DNA of 64,000 nucleotides from Coptis chinensis (taxonomy: Eukaryota; Streptophyta; Magnoliopsida; Ranunculales; Ranunculaceae), in contig CM027378.1 of the NCBI GenBank assembly GCA_015680905.1, positions 2,108,001 through 2,172,000 on the forward strand, written 5' to 3'. How positions within the stretch are numbered: the stretch's first letter is position 1; each line of letters begins with the position of its first letter. A program made the translations under genes and the position numbers. Shown one piece after another: positions 1 to 11,539 of the stretch. Under the pieces are notes generated by a model. The model was not told where the DNA came from, searched no databases, and saw nothing but the letters and a program-made list of their open reading frames with translations.

Positions 1-298
1 CTTTCACTCCAAGCTTTTCCTTCTTTTTCCTCTAAACTTCGTTTTCAAAGATTCTACGAAGCGCTGCTGCTTCGTTAGAGCCTGACCTACTGCATTACAC
101 TTTCAGAAAGTTTACTCAGAGCGCGACCTGCGCCCTCTTTGAGCGCGACTCGCGCCCAAACAATGTAATTCCAAAAACCCACGAGCGTGACCCGCGACCA
201 AAGCGAGAGCACCCGCGCCCTGCCATCTGTAAACACGGAAATTCCAATTTTCTGAGGGTCATTCCAGGATTTTTGGAACTGCTCAAAGAGTCATTGAG
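1..298 (+). other. Leader of ORF-X with GC-rich dyads
   Basis: Non-coding leader matching 21080-21309 in element a. It holds four copies of a GC-rich near-palindrome at 119-135, 141-157, 183-199 and 205-220, reading GAGCGCGACCTGCGCCC and variants in otherwise AT-rich DNA. No reading frame of note. The dyad recurs in other element families. Confidence 0.5.
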
Positions 299-1215
299 AT
301 GACATCTCCTATTGTCGTATTCTGAACAGTCTTTTCGAATCGTGTTGGGAACTAAGACCTATGGACATTGGTTCCGGCCATGATCCTGCGATTAGGATGG
401 CGCCATCTACCGGTAAGTGATGACGATTCATATTCACCACAAACTTTACATCGCTTATTTCTACCCATTACCATAAATTCTATTGTAATCGGGATGGAGA
501 ACAAGAATTCTCCGTCATAGTCGATGACACGACACATAAATTCAATTAAAATGTGGTCGCTTTAGTTTCGTGGATTACCAATACCGATCCTGTTCACACA
601 TGGGCATATATGATCGATAATGCATACCTTTATGATTATACATATTTCCATGAGTATTATGGGGAGGGTATTTCGAGTAATGGACCAGGGGCTTATATAG
701 CATTGCCCTTGGTAGCCTTTCCTAAAATGTAGGCACCACCATGTTATTCATCCCGATGAATATTTTGGGGAATGGCGCTTCATTTCTGCAAAACAATCTC
801 GCTGGTGACATTTTCCTCGCTTTAGGCGAGGGACGTCGCCGATATGACATTCCCCGAAGTTTTAGTCGCTAGTCTTAAGAGAGCCCAAAAGCATGAGGCG
901 TAAGTATCTTCTTATGCCTGTTTTGGTAAGCCGCATCTTAAGGTAGTTGTTTACGTATTCTTCGCACAATTCACAGATTGGAAAAGGGTTGAAGTCATGA
1001 GACCCACTAATTGGGTGGTTCGCTCATTGCGAATAATGACTTGGCCGGGATGGCAGGTGCAGCCTCATTTGGTCGCCCCATACATCCCATCAGACATAAT
1101 AACACTTAAAAGGTTAGCATTAGTAGATGATAAATGGCGGCAAGCTTGGCAAGTTATAATGGACTGGCAGGATGCGAAGGAACCTCATCTCTTTAATGAG
1201 GAGGAGGATGTTTAA
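299..1215 (+). pseudogene. ORF-X, degenerate copy in H1
   Basis: I do not recognise the family. The copy starts at ATG 299 (ATGACATCTCC, the start also seen in elements a and c) and is broken by many stops in its first two thirds. The last 72 codons (997-1215) stay open and carry the conserved C-terminus: W-Q-V-Q-P-H-L-V-A-P-Y, then D-D-K-W-R-Q-A-W, then W-Q-D-A-K-E-P-H and an acidic tail ending EEEDV. Length (917 nt) nearly equals the copy in element a (914 nt). It may be the env-like or ORF3-type product of Athila elements; that is inference. No signal peptide or clear membrane helix can be judged from this broken copy. Confidence 0.55.
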
Positions 1216-1227
1216 ACGGGAGATAAG

Positions 1228-1368
1228 GTAAGTTTTTAAGTTTTGTTATTGTCTGCTTATGTCCCAAGCAATTTATTTCTGTTAACCCCATAATGGGTGG
1301 AACTCTTATAGAGTTGCATCAGTATTTTTATTTTCCCTATATTAGTATGTTCTAACCTTGTTTTGCAG
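1228..1368 (+). other. Predicted 3'-UTR intron after ORF-X
   Basis: A canonical donor (AAG followed by GTAAGTTTTT at 1228) sits 12 nt after the ORF-X stop. A canonical acceptor (CTTGTTTTGCAG) ends at 1368. The same two sites, 137 nt apart, follow ORF-X in element a. Splicing is predicted, not shown. Confidence 0.45.
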
Positions 1369-1423
1369 ATGTTCTCGAATTTCACGCGTTTCCATAGTCT
1401 TTTTTCTACCCTCTTTATTTAAA

Positions 1424-1468
1424 TGCTTTGAGGACAAAGCATGCTTCTTGTTTTGGAGGGGGGGGGGC
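1424..1468 (+). promoter_or_regulatory. Internal polypurine-like module
   Basis: CTTTGAGGACAAAGCATGC followed by a GGAGGGGGGGGGG run. It closely resembles the true polypurine module next to the LTRs (GAGGACAAGCAAAATGCTG then TTTGGGGGTGG), but no LTR follows. It could serve as a second plus-strand primer or be a relic of one. Confidence 0.45.
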
Positions 1469-2427
1469 ATAGAAACACGTGTAATTAAGGCATCTGTTAG
1501 GATATAGATATGTATAATATGCATTTTTTTTCAAGTTAAAATTTTCAAAAATATAAATAAATAAGCTTATGCTATACACTTAGGAATATTGGTATTGTTT
1601 TCTTTCTCTATGCTCTTAACAATTCAGAAGTCTGATGTAGCTTTTGCATCAGAATAATTGTTAGAAACTTAGGTTAATATGTAAGTAATAATCTTTGCAT
1701 CTATCTATAAATATATTACTTGAGTATCTATATGTTAGTAGCGATTAAGTTTCAAATCTAGGCTAGAGTACTTATTCTACAAATCCTGTGAGAATATAGC
1801 CTAAAGCCTTATATGAGCGAAACATTTGAGAAATGACACAAGGGAGAAGTAAAATCCGGATAGAAAAATCACACGTCCACTTGCTTGATCACTATGCCGT
1901 ATCCTAAGAGAGAATTTAGACCCTCTTTGGATCGATATAGCCAGAAATTCAAACCTATGAATTATTTTCCGCTAGTCGCCCCTCTGAGCCTTTCTTTAGC
2001 CTTTCATAACCCACAAATCCTTTACCCTGTTACAAAAACAAAACAAAATAAAAAATAAATAAAAAAAATGAACCTACCCAATTTAGAATAAGTCTGAGAA
2101 TAGAATGAGGAAGAAAAAAGAAGAGAAAAACCGGTGTAAACAAAAGTTAGTTAATTCCTTCAGAAAAGAAGTTTCCATCCAAAGAAAAGAAAAATAAAAA
2201 TAGAAATAAAATAAAAACTCCGAAAAAATAGAATAAAAGGAGTTAAAAGCCAAAGAAAAAGAAAAAAATATGGCTAAGGATGGAAACAAAGTGTAGAAGC
2301 AAAAGTAAATAACAAGGTTTTCTCAAAGTTACATAATATGAAGACTCTACTATCTCAGACTTGTCCTTCTGAATATCCATTTCCTTCCTTCTTAAACCAT
2401 CTCCTAATCCCCACAACACCTAATAAA
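1469..2427 (+). other. Conserved non-coding 3' region of the Athila-type family
   Basis: About 960 bp of AT-rich DNA with no ORF. It is well conserved with 22470-23440, 35500-34530 (inverted) and 52164-52740. A well-kept block lies around 1855-2000 (from the ACACAAGGGAGAAG motif onward). Conservation in four copies suggests cis function or simply recent common origin. Confidence 0.6.
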
Positions 2428-2432
2428 GACGT
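2428..2432. repeat. Target-site duplication GACGT, left copy
   Basis: GACGT precedes the inverted LTR end TGATAAATGC at 2433. The same five bases follow the far LTR end CTTATCA at 27220-27224, where H1 sequence resumes with CTAGCTCAATTAGG. Uninterrupted relatives read AATAAAGACCTCTAGCTC, so the target is recognisable. Confidence 0.8.
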
Positions 2433-3080
2433 TGATAAATGCTAAAATTGAATAGTCTTACCTACGAAATAAAGCGATGAACTCTAAACGCAAGTAAAAC
2501 TAAACTTAATCTTAATGCCAATATTTTTTATCAAAGATTCTACTCTCTCAAGTCTATGAGATATAGTGGAATAGAGTGATTCGTTCCACTCTTAGTCCTT
2601 CCGCATGCTATGTTCTCAAGTGTAAGTACTCTACTTAAGGTCTAATGAGAGATTTACAAAAAAGGCATCTAGACTACGATGCAACTACCCACCAAATGCA
2701 ACTAGTCGACAATGGGAATAACTAAGGGAATGCTACGTTGATTGATTCCACCTTAACTCGACTTATCATCGAATCAACGTAGCATTCCCTTAGTTATTCC
2801 CATCGTCGACTAGTTGGATTTCGTGGGTAGTTGCATCGTAGTCTAGTTGCCTTTTTCGTAAATCTCTCATTAGACCTTAAGTAGAGTACTTACACTTGAG
2901 AACATAGCATGCGGAAGGACTAAGAGTGGAACGAATCACTCTACTCCACTATATCTCATAGACTTGAGAGTAGAATCTTTGATAAAAAATATAGGCATTA
3001 AGATTAAGTTTAGTTTTACTTGCGTTTAGAGTTCATCGCTTTATTTCGTAGGTAAGACTATTCAATTTTAGCATTTATCA
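2433..3080. repeat. Foldback of two Athila-type LTR tails
   Basis: The left arm (2433-2761) is the reverse complement of the right arm (2762-3080), nearly identical with a few substitutions and small indels. Both correspond to the last 324 bp of the full LTR at 24053-25593. The left arm has lost about 30 bp between two TTGATT repeats. The centre shows CTTA (2762-2765) shared by both LTR strands, a microhomology expected of template switching. The U3 part of this 5' LTR is absent. Confidence 0.85.
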
Positions 3081-3082
3081 AA

Positions 3083-3095
3083 TGGCGCCGCTGCC
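3083..3095 (+). other. Primer binding site, tRNA-Asp type (short)
   Basis: TGGCGCCGCTGCC begins two bases after the LTR end and matches the 3' end of plant tRNA-Asp, the primer known for Athila elements. Pairing stops after 13 nt; the next bases (ATCTTA) do not match the tRNA. Element c has the identical 13-nt site. Confidence 0.75.
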
Positions 3096-3719
3096 ATCTT
3101 AGTTTCACTTTCGTATTGTTTTCGTAGTGTTAGTACTGTTCTTAAAAGTCCCATTTCACCCACCCACCCTTGTTTGATTCATACTGTGGTTGTCCACTTC
3201 AGAGTTGAAAAATTTCGGGTAAAAATTACAATCGGCCGATGGCTTCCTTGAGCGAATTCTAACTCAAATGGACCTCGAAATACGACCGCCATTCAACTCG
3301 AATTCTAAAATACACCGAGCGACGGATCAAGGCTTCTATACGAAGCCAATTCCGCTTTACAAAAATTTTTCGTTTTCGGCGGTTTGATTCGAACTTTGAT
3401 CTTTCATATTTTTCGTTCTAACCTCGCTATATACACCGAACAAGCGTAAACAAGACGCTATTCATAAAGCCGAAGCAAGGACGCAATCGTATTCCTTTCT
3501 TCCACACCTCGCGATCTCCTCGTTAGAGGTTTATACTAGTATATCGAATTGTTTGGAGTGTTGACGTGTTTAGCTAAGTTGGTCTTAGCCTTGTATGAGG
3601 TTAAGGTCCGGCCAACAAAAACACCGAACGTAAATACAACAACAACATCAACAATCAAGTCTATCTAGTATACCACACACTACACCTCTAGCTACTATTT
3701 CACATACACCACCGATATA
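3096..3719 (+). other. 5' leader of element a
   Basis: Non-coding leader between primer site and gag, about 620 bp. No ORF, promoter or strong structure recognised. It corresponds to the 1.2-kb leader of element c, but is shorter. Confidence 0.5.
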
Positions 3720-5419
3720 ATGGCGGAAGAAAGAGAGACTCCTCTCTCGACTTCTACAAAGCCTTGAGCGATAGCCCCAAATCTTGCATCGTTCTAGCAG
3801 ACCACCAAATGAGGATTTCGAATCCCCCAAATATTTTTAATTTGTTACCCGCTTTTCATGGATTAGACCATGAAAAACCTTATCACATACGCGTAGGGAT
3901 TGAACAAGTCCTAACAACATTCCACCATCCTACGGTTGGTAATTTAACAAATTAAATTAAGGGTATTCCCTTTCACCTTAGCCGATAAAGCGCCTTGGTT
4001 AACTGCCCAAACGCCTAATTCGTGGACTCGTGGGCTAAACTTGTTCACTATTTATGAAACATTTTTACCCCTAAAGACGGATGAGATGCTTTCCAAGATT
4101 CATTTCTTTCGACAAAAATCCTCATGAATCATTTTCGGAGGCTTGGAATCGCTTCACCGATCTCCTTATAGAGTGTCCACATCATAATTTAGCGAAAGAC
4201 ACGTTAGTTCGTGCCTTTTTCAAAGGACTTCTACACCACCATACGTAAGTCCTAGACATAATGAATGGGGTAGTTTCTTAAGTAAAGGAGCCTCGAGAGG
4301 CATATAAATTTTTGGAAGATCGACTAAGCGAAATAATAATTGGGGGGGGTGACGATTACTCCGCTCCGCTAGTTCTTCTTCAACAGCTAAGGCTACCAAG
4401 ATGTTTGAGGTTAAATCAGATCCCGAGCTTAAAACTCTAATCAATCCCTCACAAAAAGGTAGAGGCCATTTCAGATACAACAAAAGCCAATCCCCGCATG
4501 AATGTAAACTCAAATCCATGTAGTTTCTGTTGAGCCCCGAGCATCCCGACTCACATCGGCCCTATTGCCTATGAATAGGCTTGTTCTATTAATAGTGAAC
4601 CTAACCCTTGAGACAAAATCCCAACTTCGGTTGGAGAAATAACCAAAACGTCCACACCTCAAGCGGTACAATAACCAATATCTTAGGCCTACGCACGCAA
4701 ATTTTAACCAAGCCCCACTACGACAAGGATTGTGGTCGGGGATTTTTAATAATTATAACAACCAAGTGCAACCTCGACAAGGTCAAGCACAAAGTCAAGG
4801 TAATTATAATAATTATAATGCTAATAGAGGTATCGTTCCGGTAAATAATAACTATCAAAATCCACCCATAAATAATTCACGTGAAATAGTTCCAGTCACA
4901 CCACCCGTGACTACTACACCCACACAACCGGATCGTCTTGACACCTTCATACAAGTGAGCCAAAAACCTTTTCAAACCATGGCTCAATCTAACCAACAAC
5001 TTCTACAATCAGTTAATAATTTAACCAAGCAGTTGGCTCAAGATAAAGCCCAACCCAAAGGTGTGTTTCCAGGTAACGAAATACCTAATCCTAAAACAAC
5101 AAATACAGCCTTTGAGGTAACTGATAATACTAGTAATAAGTATGAAAATGTAGGTGAGCTAAAGGCCATCACCACTCTCCGTTCTGGCAGAGTGGTTGAT
5201 AACAAAGTAACTATGCCTATAGTTACCCCCACCAAGAGTCCCTACACCGCTATATTACTAGATACCGAAATAGAAACTGAAGAGCCTACCACCGTAGAGG
5301 TACCAGGTTACAACAAAAAGCCTAAGAAACAGAAGCCACGGTTAAACACCCCAGGTAATACCATTGCTAAATATAGACAGAAAACCACCGCTTCCACAAA
5401 AATTAGCCATGTTAACTAG
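3720..5419 (+). pseudogene. gag: gag, Athila type, frameshifted (element a)
   Basis: Starts at ATG 3720 (M-A-E-E-R-E-T-P-L-S), matching the start of the better gag of element c. An extra base near 3750 throws the frame, and the capsid-like core is then readable only in pieces: FHGLDHEKPY near 3860, then a decayed counterpart of the ADKAASWLTAQTPNS block near 3980-4030. The C-terminal linker (4730-5419) is an intact 229-codon stretch rich in N, Q, P and T with SVNNLTKQLAQDKAQ and LKAITTLRSGRVV. Gag would form the virus-like particle. No zinc knuckle is visible. Confidence 0.75.
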
Positions 5420-6834
5420 GGATACAAATTATGAGGAGATTAGGGATGTTTTTTTAAGAATCTAACTATAAACCTTCCCTTCCTCCGAAGCTATAAAAAG
5501 CTACCACACCATGCTAAGTTTCTTAAGGAATTGTGTACTACTAGGCGTAAGACCAATATACCAAAAGACGCTTTTTAACGAACAATTCCCAACTCTATCC
5601 TAACATAATGGAATTGTTAAGTACAAGGACCCCGGTCGCCCCATCGCATAATGCACCTTAGGAGATTCCTATAATGACGACCGCTATTAGACTTGGGGGC
5701 TAGTGTAAACTTACTCCCGCTTTTATTTGTATAGACAAATAGGTCTAGGCGAGATGCAACCCACTAGAATGACGTTGCAATTAATTGATCGGTCTATTAA
5801 GTATCCTAAGGGTGTCGTCGAAAATGTTCTGGTAAAAATTCAGGATTTTTACTATCCGGCTGATTTTGTCATCCTCGACACATAAGTCGTTAACGACTGG
5901 CATCCGATCATCTTAGTATGCCCTTTTCTCGGCAACCGCCAATGCGCCATTAATTGCCGCGATGGTTCAATGTCCATGTCTTTTGGCCATCTTGCTGTTG
6001 AAGTCAATGTTTTTAAAACAAAGACACAGTTACCCGATTCGTCAATAGATGGAGAGGTTAGCATGATCGAGAGCGTTGCTCGAAATTATTTCAACAACAC
6101 GTTCTCTGATAATCATATGCCCAAATTTCTTTCCTTTGGAAGTTCAGACTCCAACATTTCCATCCCTACACTAGTCGATACACATATTACAGATGAGGAT
6201 GAGATAGATGACTTTCTCAAAGATGTAGAGGACTATCATAGTAACGAGGATATGACCAATCTAGATGAGCAATTCGATGAGTTTCTTCGAGAAGGTGATG
6301 AATCACCCTATCAAGAACTACTTTGCACAACATCCACCTCGATTCCCCAACTTCCACCCTTTTCAAAGGAATCTCGAAGTTTGCACTCGATCCTTTTGTT
6401 TTCCCGCTACATAATTTTTAAATCCACCTAGTAAACAAATACTACGTAAGGACAAACCACTTGACACCTTCATTTTCAGAATTGAGACAGTCCCTACACA
6501 CACAATGAATGAGTTTTGTGCTAAAACCACATTCTCATTGTTTACAGGCTGTCTTTCTACAACTTATCCATATCCACCATATTCTTCACAACCATTCACT
6601 TTTCCACACTTATTTACTAGAACACCCACTCATTCAAAAATGAAAAATAAGGTGCATGATAGGTTACATAATAGGGTTATCCGACTTCGCTTTCATTTCA
6701 CTAGGTTAAGTCATAGGAAATCTTGGTGCTTGATTGTGTTTGGATATGTTTTCTGTGATATTTATTTATGGAATGATCCACAATTATTTCGGTTGTTGAT
6801 ATATGATAAACTGCATGTTCATACATACGTCTAG
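5420..6834 (+). pseudogene. Aspartic protease and conserved C-terminal tail (element a)
   Basis: Frameshifted continuation of gag. The protease active-site segment (LDLGAS-V-N-L-L-P in elements b and c) is recognisable near 5690-5720, and the later conserved part (LADRSIKYPKG-V-V-E-N-V-L-V-K) near 5780-5840. The open frame 5970-6431 holds the post-protease segment FGHLAVEVNVF followed by an acidic stretch. After another break, 6505-6834 ends with HRKSWCLIVFG then LWNDPQLFRLLIYDK, which recurs in elements b and c. In complete Athila elements reverse transcriptase should follow the protease; here none does. Confidence 0.7.
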
Positions 6835-7097
6835 ATAAAGTCTCGAGTATCTGACTATAAACGACTCAACTTTTGTGTTTGGTGCATTTCCTTTCATTTC
6901 CATATATTGGTGAGTGCACCATTAAGGTAACCGGGCCCTCCCTATGGAGTGTGTGGCTGTAAGTGCCGGATCCTAAGTCCACGTTTAAACATAATTCACG
7001 TTTTCCACTCTTGTATGTTTTCTCGGATTTTTTTGAGTCATGTTTCTCTATGGGGTGAATTATGTCTTTATTGTTTATTATTTTTATTTTTTAAAAT

Positions 7098-7128
<31 letters not shown>

Positions 7129-7136
7129 AGAATAAG
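6835..7136 (+). other. Non-coding region after gag-protease
   Basis: Begins with the family motif GTATCTGACTATAAACGACT (6847-6866), matched in element b, and ends in an A-rich and (AT)n tract (7090-7126). No ORF. The Tat-type element entered just after it. Confidence 0.5.
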
Positions 7137-7141
7137 CATAG

Positions 7142-8811
7142 TGTAGACACCCCATTGTTGCACTCCAGGCATAATTCATTCACTATTTTGCCTTGAATTA
7201 AATTTGATCATATAAGGTGATTTGCTTTCTAGAGTCTTCTTTTCTATATCAAACTTCTTTCTTTTCATCTTCTTTTAGCGTCTTTAGACTCTCCTCATCA
7301 TGTTCTAGCTATGGCTGAAGTTTCGTTGCTTTCTGAGTTTTGAGTTGAAAATAACCAAAATGCCCCCGTAACCCTTTGGAGCCCAAATCTCGTTTTTTCC
7401 ACTCTTTCTTTGGATGAGATTATTTCATATTTGAATTCCCCTTGAAAAATCCTTCGAAATGAGTACAAGCTTGCCTAGGTTCCTTTTTGGATTTCGGAAA
7501 CCCTAATCTTGCCCTATCCCGTTTCAGCCTGTTATGCGCACTGTTGAGTGCAACGTTTTTTTGGAGTAAGATTTCGACCCAAGGATATTTTTAAGAGTTC
7601 ATGGACCTTCCTAATAGATTAATTAACAATTTTTGTGCAGAAGAGTTTGCCTAATTTTGACCTGGTCAAAGGGAATTTGCAGTGTTCATAAAATGGTCAA
7701 GATGGGCCTTTTTGGTTGGATTTGGACATATGCACATGGGCTGTGGATCCAGCTCGAGTTGGACCTTTTCATTAGGTTTTCTAGCCCATTTTCAAGCCTC
7801 CAAAAACCTAGAGAACCTTCCTTAATTGTTTGATTTGATTTGATCCCTAAAATCAAGAATATTCTAGAGAATATGCCATTTTGGAGCCAAGTTTGGAAAC
7901 CCTGGATTATGGGCTCATTAAGGACGTGTAGGGCTTGATTTTTTGCCCTAATCCATCTGAAATATCCAAAGATCAAGGGCCAAGATCGCACCCCTTATCC
8001 CACCTCTTGAATCAAGGGCCAAATTTATGAGGTGCAACCAGAAAGAGATCAAGCCATTGGATTTTTCTTCATCAATACTCAGCCATTGGATCAAACTCAT
8101 TACCATATTGAAATCCATCCCAAAAAGCTATAAATATGGGTCTCATTCACCCATAAAAAGAGAATCTAGAGCAAGCTAGAGCTAGGAATTCGGAGTTAAT
8201 AATCTGGACCTAGTTATTCAGAGCTAATAGCCTTCTTTTCTTTAGTGTTCTTCATTTTTTCTTCTAGTTCTTCATTTTATCCTTCTTTTCTTCTTGTCGA
8301 TCTTGGGTAGAAACTTTTTTTTCACCAAAAGTTGTTTTTTTCCTCAAATCACCTGTCTCAATCCAAAAATCACAATTGTCAATGCAAGATCAAGTTTATC
8401 ATCAATCAATCAATCAATCTACAATCAAGTATGAGGCAATATTCCAAATCAGGTGACATCTTTCCTTTTCCTTTTATTTCCTTTTGCATTGCATATTAGG
8501 TTATCTTTTTTTCGTTTTATTATAGCATATAGTTATTAGTTTTTAATCCAACTTGGTAGATTAATTTTTCAAGCTTTCTTCGTTTGCCTATCTTAAACAC
8601 GTTACACCTCAATAGAAGTAAGGCTGGTTTTTACCAGGCGATTGTGGGTGCCTAACACCTTCCCACATCATACCTTGACTCCCGAACCAAATAATCATCT
8701 AGTTTCGAGGGCTAGTCCTTCACATAGGTTTTACTCAACTTTTCCTTAATAAAGTTAGTGGCGACTCTAAAATCAATTGCATAGACCTAGGTACACATTT
8801 TTGTGCGTACA
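7142..8811 (+). repeat. 5' LTR of the Tat-type element
   Basis: Direct repeat of 16944-18608, near-identical by eye. Begins TGTAGACACCCC, ends TTTTGTGCGTACA. Contains a TATA box at 8129. Confidence 0.92.
8129..8136 (+). promoter_or_regulatory. TATA box of the Tat-type 5' LTR
   Basis: TATAAATA in the context AAAAAGCTATAAATATGGG, the best core-promoter candidate of the LTR. The same box is at 17927-17934 in the 3' LTR. Confidence 0.6.
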
Positions 8812-8817
8812 GGTTTT

Positions 8818-8835
8818 TGGCGACTCTGCTGGGGA
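8818..8835 (+). other. Primer binding site of the Tat-type element
   Basis: TGGCGACTCTGCTGGGGA, six bases after the LTR end. The position and 18-nt TGG start fit a tRNA primer site; a tRNA-Arg primer is likely for the Tat lineage but I cannot check the match. Confidence 0.65.
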
Positions 8836-8974
8836 CATCCCTAGAGAGTCAGACTTACATTTTCGTTGAGGTGTTTCAGTTAAGATAGGAAAGAAGAAGG
8901 CTTATCCAGAAGCTAGTTGGAATAGAAGACCAGGGTTAAGGTTATCTCGTGCAACCATTAACTCGCTGATTCAA

Positions 8975-10740
8975 ATGGAGGATCTACCAGACGGTTCTTC
9001 TCAAGAGTTATCGCTGCCACCTATATCTTCATCACAGATGTATGTGCCACAAGGAAGTTCTCCACCAGCACCTCCATCTGAGGGACAAATTTTATCAGCG
9101 AACATTCGAGGTCCACATACATGTAATTCGGGTGAATCGTCAATCCCTACCAGTCAAGAGGAATTGATGGAGAAGGCGATGGAAAAGATGTTTCTCAAGA
9201 TGATGTCAAAATTTGCAATAACTCCAAGTCCGGGTCAACCACAACAACCAGGTATCACACTACCCCCCATGGTTAGTCCTAACTCTACCATTCTACCAAC
9301 CTCATTACCTACTCCGTATGCGACACATAGATCAACCCAATTACATGTTCCTATGTCAACCCATACTCCGTCCCAATTTTTTCCTCAGGATAACACAACC
9401 TACATGCCTCAACCATCCACTCATCAAACTTTTCAAAGCCCAAACCAAATTCCAGCTCCAACCATGATGTCCAACCCATTTATGTTACCAACCCCAACCT
9501 ATTTTCCACAAACTCCACAACCACTATTCTACACGAACCCCCAATACCAAGTGCAAAATCCAATCCAACCACCGGTTGACCCCGTAATGGAGGAGATTAA
9601 GAAATTGAAAGAAGCAATGACCAAGATGAAAGGTGAAGACCTGGACCTTGATAATCTATGTCCATATCCACAGATCAGAGTACCACATGGATTCGAATTT
9701 CCAAAGATGGAGCGATATGAGGGAACCGGTTGTCCAAAGGCTCACATTCGTATGTATGCAAGTTATCTACAACCGATGGGAATCGGGCCAGAACTAATGG
9801 TTCAACTATTCCAGAGGAGTCTTAAGGGTGCAGCCCTTACTTGTTGGATGAATACTGAAACGCAAAAAATCAAGACTTGGCATGAACTGGTAAACGCTTT
9901 CGTAGCTCACTTCTCTTACAACACTGATATCCAAATGGGCCGAAGGCAACTTGAAGCTTTGAAGCAAGGTCTGAATGAAAGTTTTACAGAGTACATTACA
10001 AGATGGAGGACAAAAGCGGCCCAAATCATTGATAGGCCCACGGAACAGGAGCAAATTAGGATGGTTATGAAGAGTTTGAACCAAGAGTATGCGACCAGGC
10101 TAAGTGCCAGTTATCATCCGACATATCAAGCCTTAGTTGCACTGGATCACAAATAGAAGATGGGTTATCATCTGGCAATATTTCTCCCGTCAGCTCAATA
10201 TCTACAGGATCTAACCCACAGAAGAAGAAGCCTCCCACTATAACGGTGAACAACAAAGAAGCCAATGTGGTTGCTGCACAAGTTCAACCTCAGCCACATA
10301 CGCAAATTCAGTCAGAAGTGACAACTCATCCTTTTTCCCATCAAGTCGGGTTTCCCAAGACAAAGAAGAGGCAGGGGTTTTCCCAGCAAATGCAGACAGT
10401 TCACAGAATTGGGCTTCCCATTACAAGTTGTATTGAGGGCTTTAGTCCAACAGGGCTTGATTACGTTAATGCACCCGAGGCCTCCTCCAAATCCGGTGCC
10501 ATTCTGGTATGACGCTTCAAAACATTGTGACTTCCATCAGGCTCCAGGTCACACGACAGAGAGGCGCATGCTCCTTAAACATCTTATCCAAAACTTAATT
10601 GATGAGGGTAAGATAGATGCGTCCAGCCTCGGCACTCCCAATATATCGACAAATCCACTACCAATGCATAATGGAAGAGTTAATACCTTGAAGCCGCCAA
10701 AGAAGGATCCGCATCATTCCTCATTCGATCGTATGGACAT
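8975..10740 (+). pseudogene. gag: gag, Tat type (frameshifted after codon 393)
   Basis: ATG 8975 opens 393 codons: an N-terminal part rich in P, S, Q and T (to about residue 205), then the retrotransposon gag core with PHGFEFPKMERYEGTG, FQRSLKGAALTCW, IKTWHELVNAFVAHF and LNESFTEYITRWRTKAAQI. The frame breaks at 10156 and the C-terminal part continues in other frames: 10409-10750 holds KHCDFHQAPGHTTERR, a zinc-knuckle-like motif in which the last cysteine appears replaced. The core pattern is characteristic of Tat-lineage gag. Function: particle assembly and RNA packaging. Confidence 0.8.
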
Positions 10741-10743
10741 CCA

Positions 10744-11325
10744 ATGTTAACACCACAAGGCCGATTAATCTTCAAGATGCAAATGGGAAGATGCATGGAG
10801 CAAACAAAGCCTAGAGGTATCCAATTAAATGAGGTGGTAGCACCATTTCTTCATACTCCACAGATTCAAAAGCCGTTCAAGTTGACTAGAGAGCACCTGG
10901 AATCCGTTATGATGCAGAGGCCCATTACAAAATGGGTAGATCCTTGGAATACATCTCAATTTACGGCATCACAAGTGGGGTCAGAACCTCAAGGACCTTT
11001 GATTCGCCAGAATCCAACTCAGCAGCAGGTGATCCAAACTCCGATCATAATCCCAAAGGTCCAGTTCGTGCCAGCCAAGAGTCACGATACCGAGGAGGTT
11101 CTAGGGAAGAAGTTAATTGAGCCCGAGAAAAGTACAGATGACTCAACAATCTCACTACATCAGTTGAAGCAATTAGAACCTAGTTTGGCAGAGGAATGTG
11201 TTGAGACTCACGGTTTGATAAGAGGAGGAAGGATATACAAGCCACCACACTTACAGAAGGATCAGGTCTTGGCCCAACAGCCTGACCCGCCTACCCGCCA
11301 TCGAACCGTAAAAGCAAGAGGGTAA
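10744..11325 (+). pseudogene. gag-protease linker of the Tat-type element
   Basis: A 193-codon open stretch of low recognisability, rich in P, Q and T, in another frame than the gag core. It lies where Tat elements have the linker between gag and protease and ends SLAEECVETHGLIRGGRIYKPPH-L-Q, a segment typical of Tat linkers. Frame changes around it indicate indel decay. Confidence 0.55.
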
Positions 11326-11539
11326 TGAAGTAATCCAACAATTGCAGAAAAAACAAGTCCAATATTTCCATATGGGGCTTACTCATGGCGCCACCCCCAA
11401 CATAGGCAAGCAGTTCTTCAAACCTTGAACCAAGCTCATGTTCCAGCTTCCATCCAGCCGAACGATTTGGCGCGTACCATCGCTTCCCTCAGGAAGACAA
11501 ACTCCACAACATTTTCTGATGATGATCTGACCCACCAGA

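Larger units (their letters stand above)
1..2432 (+). mobile_element. H1: 3' internal part of an Athila-type element
   Basis: This stretch aligns by eye with 21060-23450 of element a and, inverted, with 34500-36900 of element c: leader, ORF-X, predicted intron, purine-rich module, then about 950 bp of AT-rich non-coding DNA. It stops at 2432, where a foreign LTR end begins, and resumes at 27220 with the next bases of the same family, then a polypurine tract and an LTR. The element began before the window. Family assignment rests on the gag-protease of its relatives and is good; no pol domain is present here. Confidence 0.8.
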
